A DNA stretch of 27,979 nt from contig CALGGS010000235.1 in NCBI GenBank assembly GCA_937915735.1, positions 1-27,979 of the forward strand, given 5' to 3'. Positions 1-6,755 of the stretch are shown here, piece by piece. This stretch comes from an uncultured Treponema sp. Lineage in GTDB: Bacteria > Spirochaetota > Spirochaetia > Treponematales > Treponemataceae. Each line of letters opens with the position of its first letter. Within the stretch, counting starts at the first letter, position 1. Both the position numbers and the translations under genes were made by a program. The notes beneath the pieces were generated by a model. It worked only from the letters and a program-made list of their open reading frames with translations. It was not told the DNA's origin and did not search any database.

Positions 1-272
1 TGACAACATTTGACCGACTTATGCAAGATCCAAAATTCAAGGATGAATTTGAAAAGGGATATAATGAATTTTTAATCTCAGAATTTATGATTGAAAAAAT
101 GGAAGAAGAAAATATCTCAGTAAGGGAATTGGCAAAAGAAGCTAAAGTTTCTCCAACTACAATCCAGAACTTACGCAGTGGAAATGCAGAAAGTGTAAAA
201 TATAAAACCCTGTCAAATATAATGCAAAAATTAGGTTATGCCTTACAGCCTGTAAAAATGGCTACATTGTAA
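1..272 (+). CDS. XRE/HigA-like helix-turn-helix antitoxin (start just outside window)
   Basis: Small DNA-binding protein of the XRE/HigA antitoxin type. The helix-turn-helix is visible in the middle: ISVRELAKEAKVSPTTIQNL, followed by a short wing ending in LGYALQPV, the usual end of HigA-like antitoxins. An internal ATG at 21 gives 83 residues, but the frame stays open to the left edge and reads TTFDRLM before it. The window begins with 'tg' in that frame, so the real start is probably an ATG (or GTG/TTG) beginning one base outside the window, giving about 90 residues. A HigB/RelE-type toxin would be expected just upstream but cannot be seen. Such antitoxins bind their own promoter and neutralise the toxin; whether a toxin exists here is unknown. 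The family call is firm; toxin pairing is inference. Confidence 0.75.
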   Translation, partial: TTFDRLMQDPKFKDEFEKGYNEFLISEFMIEKMEEENISVRELAKEAKVSPTTIQNLRSGNAESVKYKTLSNIMQKLGYALQPVKMATL

Positions 273-447
273 TGTATAAAGAAATAAGCTTGCTTGGGAA
301 GTAAGCTGTATCGCCTAACATTACATTCAGCTATAGCGGCAAAACTTAACAAGGCAGGCCAATATTCATTGAGATAAAAGAAATATAGCCCCCTGTTTTG
401 CAAGACTTGCCAGGAATTAAATTTTTGATGAAAATTTAACAAAATTA

Positions 448-456
448 TGGTATAAT
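448..456 (+). promoter_or_regulatory. Extended -10 promoter for the 474 ORF
   Basis: TG-G-TATAAT at 448-456 is a perfect extended -10 element, 17 bases before the ATG at 474. There is no good -35 at 17 bp (TTGATG at 425-430 would need a 20 bp spacer). A GGAAG ribosome-binding site lies at about 463-467. The 200-base stretch 273-447 before it holds no gene. It contains an imperfect hairpin at 287-307 (arms AGCTTGCTT and AAGTAAGCT) and an integron attC-like word at 313. Confidence 0.55.
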
Positions 457-473
457 ATTATCGGAAGTGAAAT

Positions 474-683
474 ATGTCTGATGCCCTTGCATATGTAGAA
501 GAACAGGTTATAACATTCTCTTTAGCAGAACAGATTCATTTGCTTAATTTTGTAGCAAATAATATTAATAAGAAAACTTCTATTTTGAATAATGACTATT
601 CTGAAGATAAATCTTTACAGAAGCTTAGAGAATCGAGTTTAGCGACTGTATGGGAGAGTGTAAAGAATGACACAGTGGATTGA
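474..683 (+). CDS. Antitoxin-like small protein, C-terminus probably replaced by IS junction
   Basis: A 69-residue protein I cannot name with certainty. It resembles the small antitoxin-like proteins common in treponemes: an N-terminal helix with the pattern FSLAEQIHLLNFV, a charged linker, and a tail LATVWESVKNDT. Such tails usually carry a tryptophan and a few more residues after NDT. Here the frame reads VD and stops exactly where an IS3 transposase remnant begins in the overlapping frame, so the natural end is probably lost. It has its own extended -10 promoter and a plausible ribosome-binding site, so it may still be expressed. No toxin partner follows. It could be a silent leftover of a toxin-antitoxin pair whose toxin was removed by the insertion. 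Confidence 0.5.
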   Translation: MSDALAYVEEQVITFSLAEQIHLLNFVANNINKKTSILNNDYSEDKSLQKLRESSLATVWESVKNDTVD

Positions 684-798
684 TTTTTACAACAACGAGC
701 GTCTTCACGGCGCACTTCTTTACCTGACTCCCGCAGCCTACTTCTGCGCCTTCATTTCCAAAAAGCCTGCCCCAAAGGCAAAAAACATCATGATGTAA
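667..798 (+). pseudogene. C-terminal remnant of IS3-family transposase (integrase core)
   Basis: Reading from 667, the frame gives QWIDFYNNERLHGALLYLTP followed by a short lysine- and alanine-rich tail and a stop at 796-798. The motif F-Y-N-x-E-R-x-H-x-x-L-x-Y-x-T-P is the conserved end of the DDE integrase core (rve) in IS3-family OrfB transposases, just after the catalytic glutamate. Only about 43 of roughly 280 residues remain, with no upstream catalytic residues, so this is a dead fragment. It overlaps the end of the 474 ORF by 17 bases in another frame, marking the insertion or deletion seam near 670. No terminal inverted repeats were recognised. Confidence 0.75.
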
Positions 799-1093
799 AA
801 TGGAATATTTTTAGCGACAAAGAGACTTGTTTCTTGCGCCGCGAATAAATGTACGAAAAAAGACTTGTAATCGTAAAAGTGCCAAAATAAAATAAAGATG
901 CACTGTAATTTTCCAGTTCGGAATGATGCAGCAAAATAATTGCTAATAAATCTAGTATTCCAAAAAGGAAAATTACTGGCGTAATTACAAGCAGGTGAAT
1001 TCTATTGGTTTCCGCAAAATCATCAAGTTCCTGAGGGGGAATATAGTAGGTTTCTTTGTACCTGTTGATTAATGTTCTCAAAACTACCATCAC
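788..1093 (-). pseudogene. N-terminal stump of a multi-pass membrane protein
   Basis: 101 codons on the minus strand. After a hydrophilic start (RYKETYYIPPQELDDFAETN) come two clear membrane segments, about residues 33-55 (HLLVITPVIFLFGILDLLAI) and 64-83 (ASLFYFGTFTITSLFSYIYS), then SRRKK, a typical cytoplasmic anchor. The layout resembles the membrane-sensor half of a diguanylate cyclase or similar signalling protein, but no output domain follows. The last ~14 residues run into the IS3 remnant, and the frame ends there. I read it as a truncated gene whose 3' part was lost at the same rearrangement that left the transposase tail. Function is not assignable; the identity as real former coding sequence is moderately likely from its hydrophobic pattern. 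Confidence 0.5.
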
Positions 1094-1128
1094 ACTTGTT
1101 CTATCACAGCTTGTAGTAACAGGTAAGC

Positions 1129-1167
1129 CCTCCTTTCCCCTTGTCTTACTGACATGGGGAAAGGGGG
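1129..1167 (+). repeat. Strong G/C-rich hairpin in non-coding stretch
   Basis: CCTTTCCCC at 1132-1140 and GGGGAAAGG at 1156-1164 are a perfect 9-bp inverted repeat. A further inner pairing TGTC (1142-1145) with GACA (1151-1154) closes a TTACT loop, and outer pairs continue to 1129/1167. The hairpin is far more G/C-rich than the surrounding DNA and has no following T-run, so it is not a standard terminator. It lies between the truncated membrane gene and the lipoprotein operon. The rest of 1094-1389 holds no gene I can support, only a second small hairpin at 1276-1295 (TCCGGAT/ATCCGGA around a TTTTTC loop). Confidence 0.6.
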
Positions 1168-1389
1168 TATGGGGCAGCGACGGGTGGTTTGTGATTACAT
1201 CTGCATCAAAGCGGAGTAGTTTAAATTATGTTCTCTTGCTCCACCGTGACCAAATTTCTTTTCATAAAAAGCAAGTCCGGATTTTTTCATCCGGAGAAAC
1301 TTCTGATTCTAATTTCTTGAAAACATAACCTTCCGAGTCTTTTACAAAATTACAGCAGCCCGCCTGATTTTTTTTCAAATCAGAAAAAG

Positions 1390-1403
1390 TTGATAAATAT
1401 CAA
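1390..1403. promoter_or_regulatory. Palindromic operator TTGATAAATATCAA upstream of lipoprotein/barrel operon
   Basis: A perfect 14-bp palindrome, TTGATA-AA-TATCAA, 18 bp upstream of the -35 box of the 1564 operon. The same word recurs as direct repeats before fsa, the GH43 gene at 18806 and the sugar ABC transporter. A weaker copy, TCGGTATATATCAA, 12 of 14 matching the TTGATATATATCAA form, lies at 1472-1485, just after the transcription start. The position upstream of -35 suits an activator; the binding protein is inferred, not seen. Confidence 0.5.
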
Positions 1404-1421
1404 AAAAAATAAAAATAATTG

Positions 1422-1450
1422 TTGACATATAAAGTTACAGGGCTTATGAT
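1422..1450 (+). promoter_or_regulatory. Near-consensus sigma-70 promoter of lipoprotein/barrel operon
   Basis: TTGACA (1422-1427), a 17-bp spacer, then TATGAT (1445-1450). This is one of the two best promoters in the window. Transcription should start near 1457, leaving a leader of about 107 bases before the ATG at 1564. A strong AGGAGG ribosome-binding site precedes that ATG. Confidence 0.75.
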
Positions 1451-1563
1451 TTATTTGTGTATCGAAAATTCTCGGTATATATCAAAAATAATAGATATAA
1501 GGACTTAACTGTCATTTGATTCTCTTTGACAAAATGGGTTCTTAGTTAAAAAAGGAGGAAATT

Positions 1564-2220
1564 ATGAAAAAAATGAAGTTGCGGGGAGGGCTTCTTGCTT
1601 TGACAGTCGCGCTTTTCGCTTCTATTTCTTTAATTGGTTGCGAGCTTGAGCTTGGAGATAAGGCTGACAGGGCGTCGTGTGTAACAACTGATGACGATGA
1701 AGATACGACAAATTATATTTATGTCGGCCTAGGAAGTGAAAATACTTTGAATGTTTCTTCAATTTTTAAGAATGATACTTCTGCTGGTACTGCAAACTCT
1801 TCCTTCAAACCTTCTGCTTGGAATGCGATTGATGAATTTATTTCTGTAAAAATGACAAAGGGTGATGTTGTAAAATACACTTTTACTCAACCAACAAATG
1901 GAACTGGTTTATGGAATAGCTGGTCTCTAGCTTTTTGGGATGGTGCTACATATAAAACTTCTAATGGAACTTTTGTTCGTGCTGATACTTGGTTAAATAA
2001 ATCAACTGCTGCAGGATTTACAGCTGGTCTTTGGTCTGCCGGTGGCGTGACTGCGGGCTTTACTTATTCATCGGGTTACGATCATCAGAATACAGGAAAA
2101 ACTTTGCCAACAGATAAAGATGTTGTGATGACAATTTCTTATGATGGAACTGATGTTACAATAACACAGACCATCGATGGTACTCAGTCATTTACGGTCA
2201 GTTCAACTAGTTGGAACTAA
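1564..2220 (+). CDS. Lipoprotein, first of two paired with outer-membrane barrels
   Basis: 218-residue predicted lipoprotein. The signal peptide ends in LIGC with the lipid-bearing cysteine at 26. The mature part begins with an acidic, disordered stretch and then a beta-rich domain full of aromatic and Asn/Thr/Gly residues. A central segment has the pattern W-N-S-W-S-L-A-F-W followed by F-V-R-A-D-T-W, which to my eye recalls the W-N-x-x-L...R-A-D motif of surface proteins linked to plant-polysaccharide loci; this is an impression, not a match I could test. It ends in short alternating strands (VVMTISYDGTDVTITQ). It is the first gene of a four-gene operon; the barrel gene follows after 27 bases, each with its own AAGGAG-type site. 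A glycan-binding role at the outer membrane is inferred from layout and shared regulation motif. Confidence 0.7.
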   Translation: MKKMKLRGGLLALTVALFASISLIGCELELGDKADRASCVTTDDDEDTTNYIYVGLGSENTLNVSSIFKNDTSAGTANSSFKPSAWNAIDEFISVKMTKGDVVKYTFTQPTNGTGLWNSWSLAFWDGATYKTSNGTFVRADTWLNKSTAAGFTAGLWSAGGVTAGFTYSSGYDHQNTGKTLPTDKDVVMTISYDGTDVTITQTIDGTQSFTVSSTSWN

Positions 2221-2247
2221 TTTCAAATTCAAGGAGAATAAAACGCT

Positions 2248-3624
2248 ATGAAATTAAATAAATTGATTTTAGGTGCTGCTTCCCTTGCTCTTTGTGGCGG
2301 GGCCTTTGCGCAGTCTGTCGCTTTCCATGCGGGCGTTGACTACACCGTTTGGGGTGCAAGTCAGTCCTTCTATAATGATGACGGTGAAAAAGACAACACA
2401 AAAAATTCTGCGGGCTATGACCCTGACGGAAATATGACGGTCGATGTTTCTGTAAAAGCGTCTAGCTTTGAATTCAACCTGGGTCTTTACTTCAATGCTG
2501 ACGGTGGCGATGAAGAATATATCGACTATTCTGACGGTGGAAAAGGAACTCCGTTTTATCAGGGAAATATGAAGGTCGGTTTCTTTAACGACCAGGTGAA
2601 TGTTTACACAGGAAAATTCGAAGGCTTTAACGGCGGCTATATTGAAGAGGGTGCTGTCTTGGGCAGTCAGTACATCACGAATCTCGCTGATTCTGACTAT
2701 GGTCCATACCTTACAGGTTTTGAATTTGTTCCTTCATTTGTAAGCGGACTCAAGCTTTTTGCAGGCTTCCCGATTCTTCCAATCCGAGGAAATGGAATTC
2801 AGGCAGATGAAGAATACAACCAGTGGAAATATCTTGGTAAAAAAATCAAACTCGCCGCCAGTTATCAGCTTCCAATCGAAGGTGTCGATATGACTGTAAA
2901 CGCAGGATTTAGGCCAGGCACTTACTACGACGGTGTTGACAACGCTGGCACTATGTCTACTTTCACAGAGACATTCACAAAGAGTGCTTTCGGCGAAGGG
3001 TATTTTCAGGTTCTTATGCCAGGTCTTGCAGACATTGCTGACATTGTTTTCAGCTATGACCTTCGCTACCGTGACGAAGAATACACAACAATCAGGGGAA
3101 CTAAAAAAGAACACACAACCTTTGCGCACACAATCGGCATTTCCGGAGCAATGACTCTTTCTGACCAGCTTTCTCTTGCTGTTGAAGACCGCTTTATGTT
3201 TGCAGATGATGACTACATTCACGCTGACGAAAAGATGATTTACAACATTCTTGCTGTAAACGGTGAGTATGCTCTGCCTGGAACACAAATTAGCCTTGGT
3301 GCTGATGTGGCAGGAATTTTTGCCGCTGACGCTTTGGGTACTGCTTTTGCAGATGACGACGGAACTGGAAAAATCAAGAACACGGCTTATGCTTCTTGTT
3401 CAGACATTGCTCTTACCTTGAATGATATGGCAACAGCGAACCTTCTTGGCGGAGATGCAACAACATATCTTGGGGCTTATGTAAAACCATACTTCAAGTA
3501 CAACTTCTCGAACGGTGCTGTTGTTGCGGCATTTGAGCTTGCTTACACACGGGCGTTCACAAGCGATGTTTCAAACACATGCTTGTCATACAGAGTCCCA
3601 GTCGGAATCAAATTCGAGTTCTAA
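2248..3624 (+). CDS. Outer-membrane beta-barrel protein (porin-like), copy 1
   Basis: 458 residues with a cleavable signal peptide (cut expected after AFA at residue 21). The mature protein is made of alternating hydrophobic/polar strands with acidic turns (DDD, DGT, DYG) and ends RVPVGIKFEF, a terminal aromatic beta-signal expected for insertion by the BAM complex. It is a clear paralogue of the barrel at 4184. Shared landmarks are the start MKLxKxxLGAA, the pattern VYTGKF/FYTGNF, GYIxxGxVLG, VSGLK/LSGFK with GFP, NAGFRP/NAGIRP, the FGExxxQVxMP block, AVEDRF, and IYNIL with LPGT. No known porin family is recognised. Likely job: a diffusion channel, perhaps for oligosaccharides, working with the lipoprotein encoded just before it. 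Confidence 0.75.
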   Translation: MKLNKLILGAASLALCGGAFAQSVAFHAGVDYTVWGASQSFYNDDGEKDNTKNSAGYDPDGNMTVDVSVKASSFEFNLGLYFNADGGDEEYIDYSDGGKGTPFYQGNMKVGFFNDQVNVYTGKFEGFNGGYIEEGAVLGSQYITNLADSDYGPYLTGFEFVPSFVSGLKLFAGFPILPIRGNGIQADEEYNQWKYLGKKIKLAASYQLPIEGVDMTVNAGFRPGTYYDGVDNAGTMSTFTETFTKSAFGEGYFQVLMPGLADIADIVFSYDLRYRDEEYTTIRGTKKEHTTFAHTIGISGAMTLSDQLSLAVEDRFMFADDDYIHADEKMIYNILAVNGEYALPGTQISLGADVAGIFAADALGTAFADDDGTGKIKNTAYASCSDIALTLNDMATANLLGGDATTYLGAYVKPYFKYNFSNGAVVAAFELAYTRAFTSDVSNTCLSYRVPVGIKFEF

Positions 3625-3644
3625 GTTTACAGGAGGCATGAGTA

Positions 3645-4184
3645 ATGAAAAAATTTAAGCTTATTTGCTCTGCCATCGTAGCCTTTACTGTGCTTGCTTT
3701 GGCAGGCTGTGACTTGGAGATTTCGGATTCCGAGAAGGTAGATATAATTCCGGGCTTTATCATGAAGGGAACGGCAACAGTCAATGATGGTGTCGGAAAT
3801 ATGAGTTTCTATTTTTACCCCATGTATGGAACTTGGACGGTTAATGCAAGTCTAAATAGTATAAAATATGACGCTGAAACCATTGAAAGCACTGATGCTT
3901 GGTGGGGGGGTGTTCACAGTACACATATTGAGATAGCTGATGGTGATACATTAGAGCTGTATGTTACAGCCACAAAAGCAAGCACCATTTTCACACCTTT
4001 CTTTGAAGGAAATGATGGGACAAACTACATCTCAATTAACCCGAATGATGGAAATGCGTGGGGAGATGCAACATTTTCCAATCAAGCGTATATATCAACG
4101 AGTTTTGAAGAAGGGACGACTTATCTCTTTACTGTTACAAGAACTGGTAGTGCATATAGCTATACTTTAAGGGAGGCAAACTAA
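3645..4184 (+). CDS. Lipoprotein, second of the paired set
   Basis: 179 residues with a textbook lipobox (LAGC, cysteine 22). After a short acidic linker the mature domain is beta-rich and dominated by Trp, Tyr, Asn and Thr (WWGG at about residues 87-90, then TPFFEGNDGTNY and NPNDGNAWGD). It ends in an alternating-strand hairpin TTYLFTVTRTG similar in style to the end of the lipoprotein at 1564. Overall identity to that protein is low, so the two may bind different ligands. AGGAGG lies 8 bases before the ATG. The stop codon overlaps the next start (TAATG at 4182-4186), implying translational coupling and a near-fixed ratio to barrel copy 2. Function unknown; surface glycan binding is a hypothesis. 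Confidence 0.7.
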   Translation: MKKFKLICSAIVAFTVLALAGCDLEISDSEKVDIIPGFIMKGTATVNDGVGNMSFYFYPMYGTWTVNASLNSIKYDAETIESTDAWWGGVHSTHIEIADGDTLELYVTATKASTIFTPFFEGNDGTNYISINPNDGNAWGDATFSNQAYISTSFEEGTTYLFTVTRTGSAYSYTLREAN

Positions 4185-5638
4185 TGAAATTACAGAAATT
4201 TTTACTTGGCGCAGCCGTCCTTAGCTTTGGCTCAGCCCTGATTGCTCAGTCGATTCATATCGGCGGCTATGTGGACTACTCTAGCACTGTGGGAACTCAG
4301 GTTTTCCATAATTATCCTAGTGAAGATGAATGGGATTCTTCTGAAATTGCGGCGGAATTTGGTCCTGTTCAGAACGGTATTCACTTTCTCAATCTGGACG
4401 CTACGGCTCCGAATGTGGATTTTCACACGAATGTGTGGATTGGCTCTGGTTTGGGCCCCTGGTATGCGGTTGTTCCTGAGTATACAGACCGAACAAATTT
4501 TATTTCCGGTGTTGATTATAGTGGTAAGGAAAACAATTTCAGTTCTACTTCCGACGACACATCTAGTCCAATCGGTCAGATGTGGGTTTGTACTCACTTC
4601 TTTGACGACCAGTTCAGATTCTACACAGGAAACTTTGCTTCTAACGGTTGGAATGCCGGCTACATCAATGCAGGCTATGTTTTGGGCGGTCAGAAAATCG
4701 AAAGCCTTGCAATGCGAGGAACGGGCGGTGATTCTGCTTTTTCTGGAATCGAGCTTTTGCCACGGGCTTTGTCGGGCTTTAAGGCAATCGTAGGTTTCCC
4801 TGTTGCACCATTTGTTGACAGCTACGAAAAATTCAATGACTGGAGTCATTTTATAAAATCTGTCAAATTCATGGCACAGTATAAATGGCTTTTGTATAAT
4901 GTAACATTCAACGCTGGTATCCGGCCGAACACATTTATGACGAATGGAGCCGGTTCTGCTTATGGAGATGGCGACTACACCAAGAGTCTTTTTGGCGAAG
5001 CGTTTTTGCAGGTTGACATGCCAAGCTTGTTCTACGGTGTTCTTATGAACGCAAGCTATGACATTCGCTGGCGAAAAGCTGAAGTTGATGGAGATATAAC
5101 CGTTTCTGGAAATGACTGGTCAAAAACAGTTACGGCTCATCTTGCTCAATATTCTGCGAAATTTACGCAGCTTGTCGAAGGCTGGGAATTCGCTGTTGAA
5201 GACCGCTTTGCTTACTATGCTCCGCATTATGTAAGTATCAATGAGACCGCGATTTATAATATTCTTGGTTTGAGTGCGACTCATCCGCTTCCGGGAACTC
5301 CTTATGTCTTTGGCTTTATGTCTGCATTTATGTACGGACAGGATGCTAACGGCTCTGTAAACGGCTACAATAAGCCAGATTACTTTGATTCATACTGTTC
5401 AGATTTAGTCGCTTTTGACTGGAACTTTATGGGGCTTGACGGCGAAGGAGACAACGCTCCAGCTACAGGAACTGCTGGTCGCTACTTTTCGGTTTATGGC
5501 TATCCATATATGCAGAAGAACTTTGCGAACGGTTTTGCCCGCTTAGGCGTTGAGCTTCAGTATAAGCACATGGAAACAAGCAATGTGCTTCAGGCAATAG
5601 CTTGGCGAGTTCCTCTTACCCTCACATTCTGGTGGTAA
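4184..5638 (+). CDS. Outer-membrane beta-barrel protein (porin-like), copy 2
   Basis: 484 residues, signal peptide cleaved after LIA (residue 21), mature part of alternating strands, ending WRVPLTLTFWW, again a terminal aromatic signature. It is paralogous to the 2248 protein over its whole length with many aligned landmarks (GYINAGYVLGGQ, GIELLPRALSGFK, NAGIRPNTF, FGEAFLQVDMPSL, AVEDRFAY, AIYNILGL with LPGTP). It begins on the last base of the preceding lipoprotein stop, with GGGAGG just inside that gene as ribosome-binding site. A strong rho-independent terminator follows 13 bases after the stop, closing the operon. Divergence between the copies is high in the loops, fitting pores for related but different solutes. 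Confidence 0.75.
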   Translation: MKLQKFLLGAAVLSFGSALIAQSIHIGGYVDYSSTVGTQVFHNYPSEDEWDSSEIAAEFGPVQNGIHFLNLDATAPNVDFHTNVWIGSGLGPWYAVVPEYTDRTNFISGVDYSGKENNFSSTSDDTSSPIGQMWVCTHFFDDQFRFYTGNFASNGWNAGYINAGYVLGGQKIESLAMRGTGGDSAFSGIELLPRALSGFKAIVGFPVAPFVDSYEKFNDWSHFIKSVKFMAQYKWLLYNVTFNAGIRPNTFMTNGAGSAYGDGDYTKSLFGEAFLQVDMPSLFYGVLMNASYDIRWRKAEVDGDITVSGNDWSKTVTAHLAQYSAKFTQLVEGWEFAVEDRFAYYAPHYVSINETAIYNILGLSATHPLPGTPYVFGFMSAFMYGQDANGSVNGYNKPDYFDSYCSDLVAFDWNFMGLDGEGDNAPATGTAGRYFSVYGYPYMQKNFANGFARLGVELQYKHMETSNVLQAIAWRVPLTLTFWW

Positions 5639-5650
5639 ATAAAAATGATA

Positions 5651-5703
5651 AAAGCCACCTCCCCCTTTTGAAGTCACTTCAATTGGGGCGGTGGCTTTTT
5701 TTT
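5651..5703. terminator. Strong bidirectional rho-independent terminator
   Basis: AAAGCCACC (5651-5659) pairs with GGTGGCTTT (5690-5698); inside, CCCC pairs with GGGG, and TTGAAG (5668-5673) with CTTCAA (5677-5682) around TCA. A run of eight T follows on the plus strand (5696-5703), and an A-run on the left gives a T-run for the minus strand. It ends both the barrel operon and the Rpn gene coming from the other side. Confidence 0.9.
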
Positions 5704-6634
5704 ATAGTTCTTTTGCTATAGATTGAACTTCTCCGAGAGAAAGGCCAAGAGATTGCGCAATTTGCTCTTCTGTGAGTATGCGCATTGTAAGCAAGTTGCG
5801 GGCGACTTCGGAGGTTTTTTGTTGTAGCCCTTTCTGTAGTCCTTGTTCTAACCCTTGTTCAAGACCTTTTTGAAGCCCTTGTTGCATACCTTGTTCAAGC
5901 CCTTGTCGTAGCCCTTCCTCACGACCTTGCTGGAGTCCTTCCTTAATTGCTTCTTCTCTTGCGATTTCTACTTCTTCGTCAATTGTTTGTTGCCAAGTCA
6001 TGAACTGTCGCCTCCATTTTATGTTTTTCTTTGCGTATTCGACTTTTTTTGCAATGGTTTTTGTAAAATCACTTGTTGCTTCTTCACCATTCAAAAATTT
6101 AAAGAATGATTTTTCTTCATCAGATTGCATTTTATCATATTTTGTAGCATTAAAAAAGATTTTATAGGCACGGTCATCAAGTTTTATGGATTTGTCTTGG
6201 AGGCAAAGATTCTCAAAAAAGTATACGGGAAGATTTTTTTCGAAAATGTCTTCGAGGCAAAGAAATATGATATAAGTATCTTTGAGTTTTGCATAATTTT
6301 CGCCTCTGGAGAGATTATCTATATCTATAATGCTTTGATAATATCTCGCTCGTTTAGGAAGATTCTTTTTTTTAGTTGTCTGCATTTCAATGTCAAAAAT
6401 GCTGTTGTTGTCCTTTGTGTATACATCAAAGCGGACAGATTTCGAGTCTATTGTCTCTTGCATTGATCTTTCTATCTCAGGCTCTTCTAGTTTTTCAATT
6501 TTAATGTGCAACAAAAGCTCCAAGAGTTGCCGGCAAAGTTCCTTGTCGTTTTCCAAAATTTTGCAAAACAAAAAGTTATTCGCAAATGTCAGCTTTTCCC
6601 AGCTTTGGAATAAAAGATTTTGAGATTTTTTCAT
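5702..6634 (-). CDS. Rpn-family PD-(D/E)XK nuclease / putative transposase
   Basis: 310 residues from the ATG at 6634, which has AGGAGC just upstream; the frame is open a little further but lacks a better start. The N-terminal part has the Rpn (recombination-promoting nuclease, 'PD-(D/E)XK nuclease family transposase') layout: LTFANNFLFCKIL near residues 15-27, then RFDVYTKDNNSIFDIEMQTT with Asp70, Asp81, Glu83 and Gln85 as the likely metal-binding core, then RARYYQS. Rpn proteins cleave DNA and stimulate recombination; many genomes carry several copies. The C-terminal quarter is a run of short repeats of the form G-L-x-Q-G/K (about residues 224-275), coded by repetitive DNA, then a small helical tail LTEEQIAQSLGLSLGEVQSI. 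It stands alone between two terminators. Confidence 0.85.
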   Translation of the reverse strand: MKKSQNLLFQSWEKLTFANNFLFCKILENDKELCRQLLELLLHIKIEKLEEPEIERSMQETIDSKSVRFDVYTKDNNSIFDIEMQTTKKKNLPKRARYYQSIIDIDNLSRGENYAKLKDTYIIFLCLEDIFEKNLPVYFFENLCLQDKSIKLDDRAYKIFFNATKYDKMQSDEEKSFFKFLNGEEATSDFTKTIAKKVEYAKKNIKWRRQFMTWQQTIDEEVEIAREEAIKEGLQQGREEGLRQGLEQGMQQGLQKGLEQGLEQGLQKGLQQKTSEVARNLLTMRILTEEQIAQSLGLSLGEVQSIAKEL

Positions 6635-6720
6635 AATCGCTCCTTCTCCACACCCAATATAAGTAATGAAAAGAAAAGCTGTTTTTGGCAATGAAACTCA
6701 ATAAATTTTTGTTATATTTG

Positions 6721-6744
6721 AAAAAAATGGGGGCTGAGCCCCCA
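6721..6744 (-). terminator. Terminator of the FadL-like gene
   Basis: TGGGGGC (6728-6734) and GCCCCCA (6738-6744) form a perfect 7-bp stem around a 3-base loop. Read on the minus strand it is followed by seven T (plus-strand A at 6721-6727), a classic terminator 12 bases after the stop of the minus-strand gene at 6756. Confidence 0.9.
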
Positions 6745-6755
6745 AAATTACAGTG

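Noticed and set aside
287..307. Hairpin after the HTH gene as terminator
   Set aside because: Stem has a G-T pair and is followed by GTATCG rather than a T-run.
1056..1328. 90-codon plus-strand frame across the G/C-rich hairpin
   Set aside because: No ribosome-binding site, no protein-like pattern, runs through an obvious hairpin and starts antisense to the membrane-protein stump.
2734..3288. Long minus-strand open frame opposite barrel copy 1
   Set aside because: Cys/Val/Ser-rich shadow of a well-supported gene with signal peptide and paralogue; no ribosome-binding site.
4232..4849. Long minus-strand open frame opposite barrel copy 2
   Set aside because: Mirrors the coding gene on the other strand and shows no domain or start signal.
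5810..5965. Tandem repeats in the Rpn gene as a CRISPR array
   Set aside because: Units are short, imperfect and in frame, coding a Gly-Leu-Gln repeat; there are no spacers.
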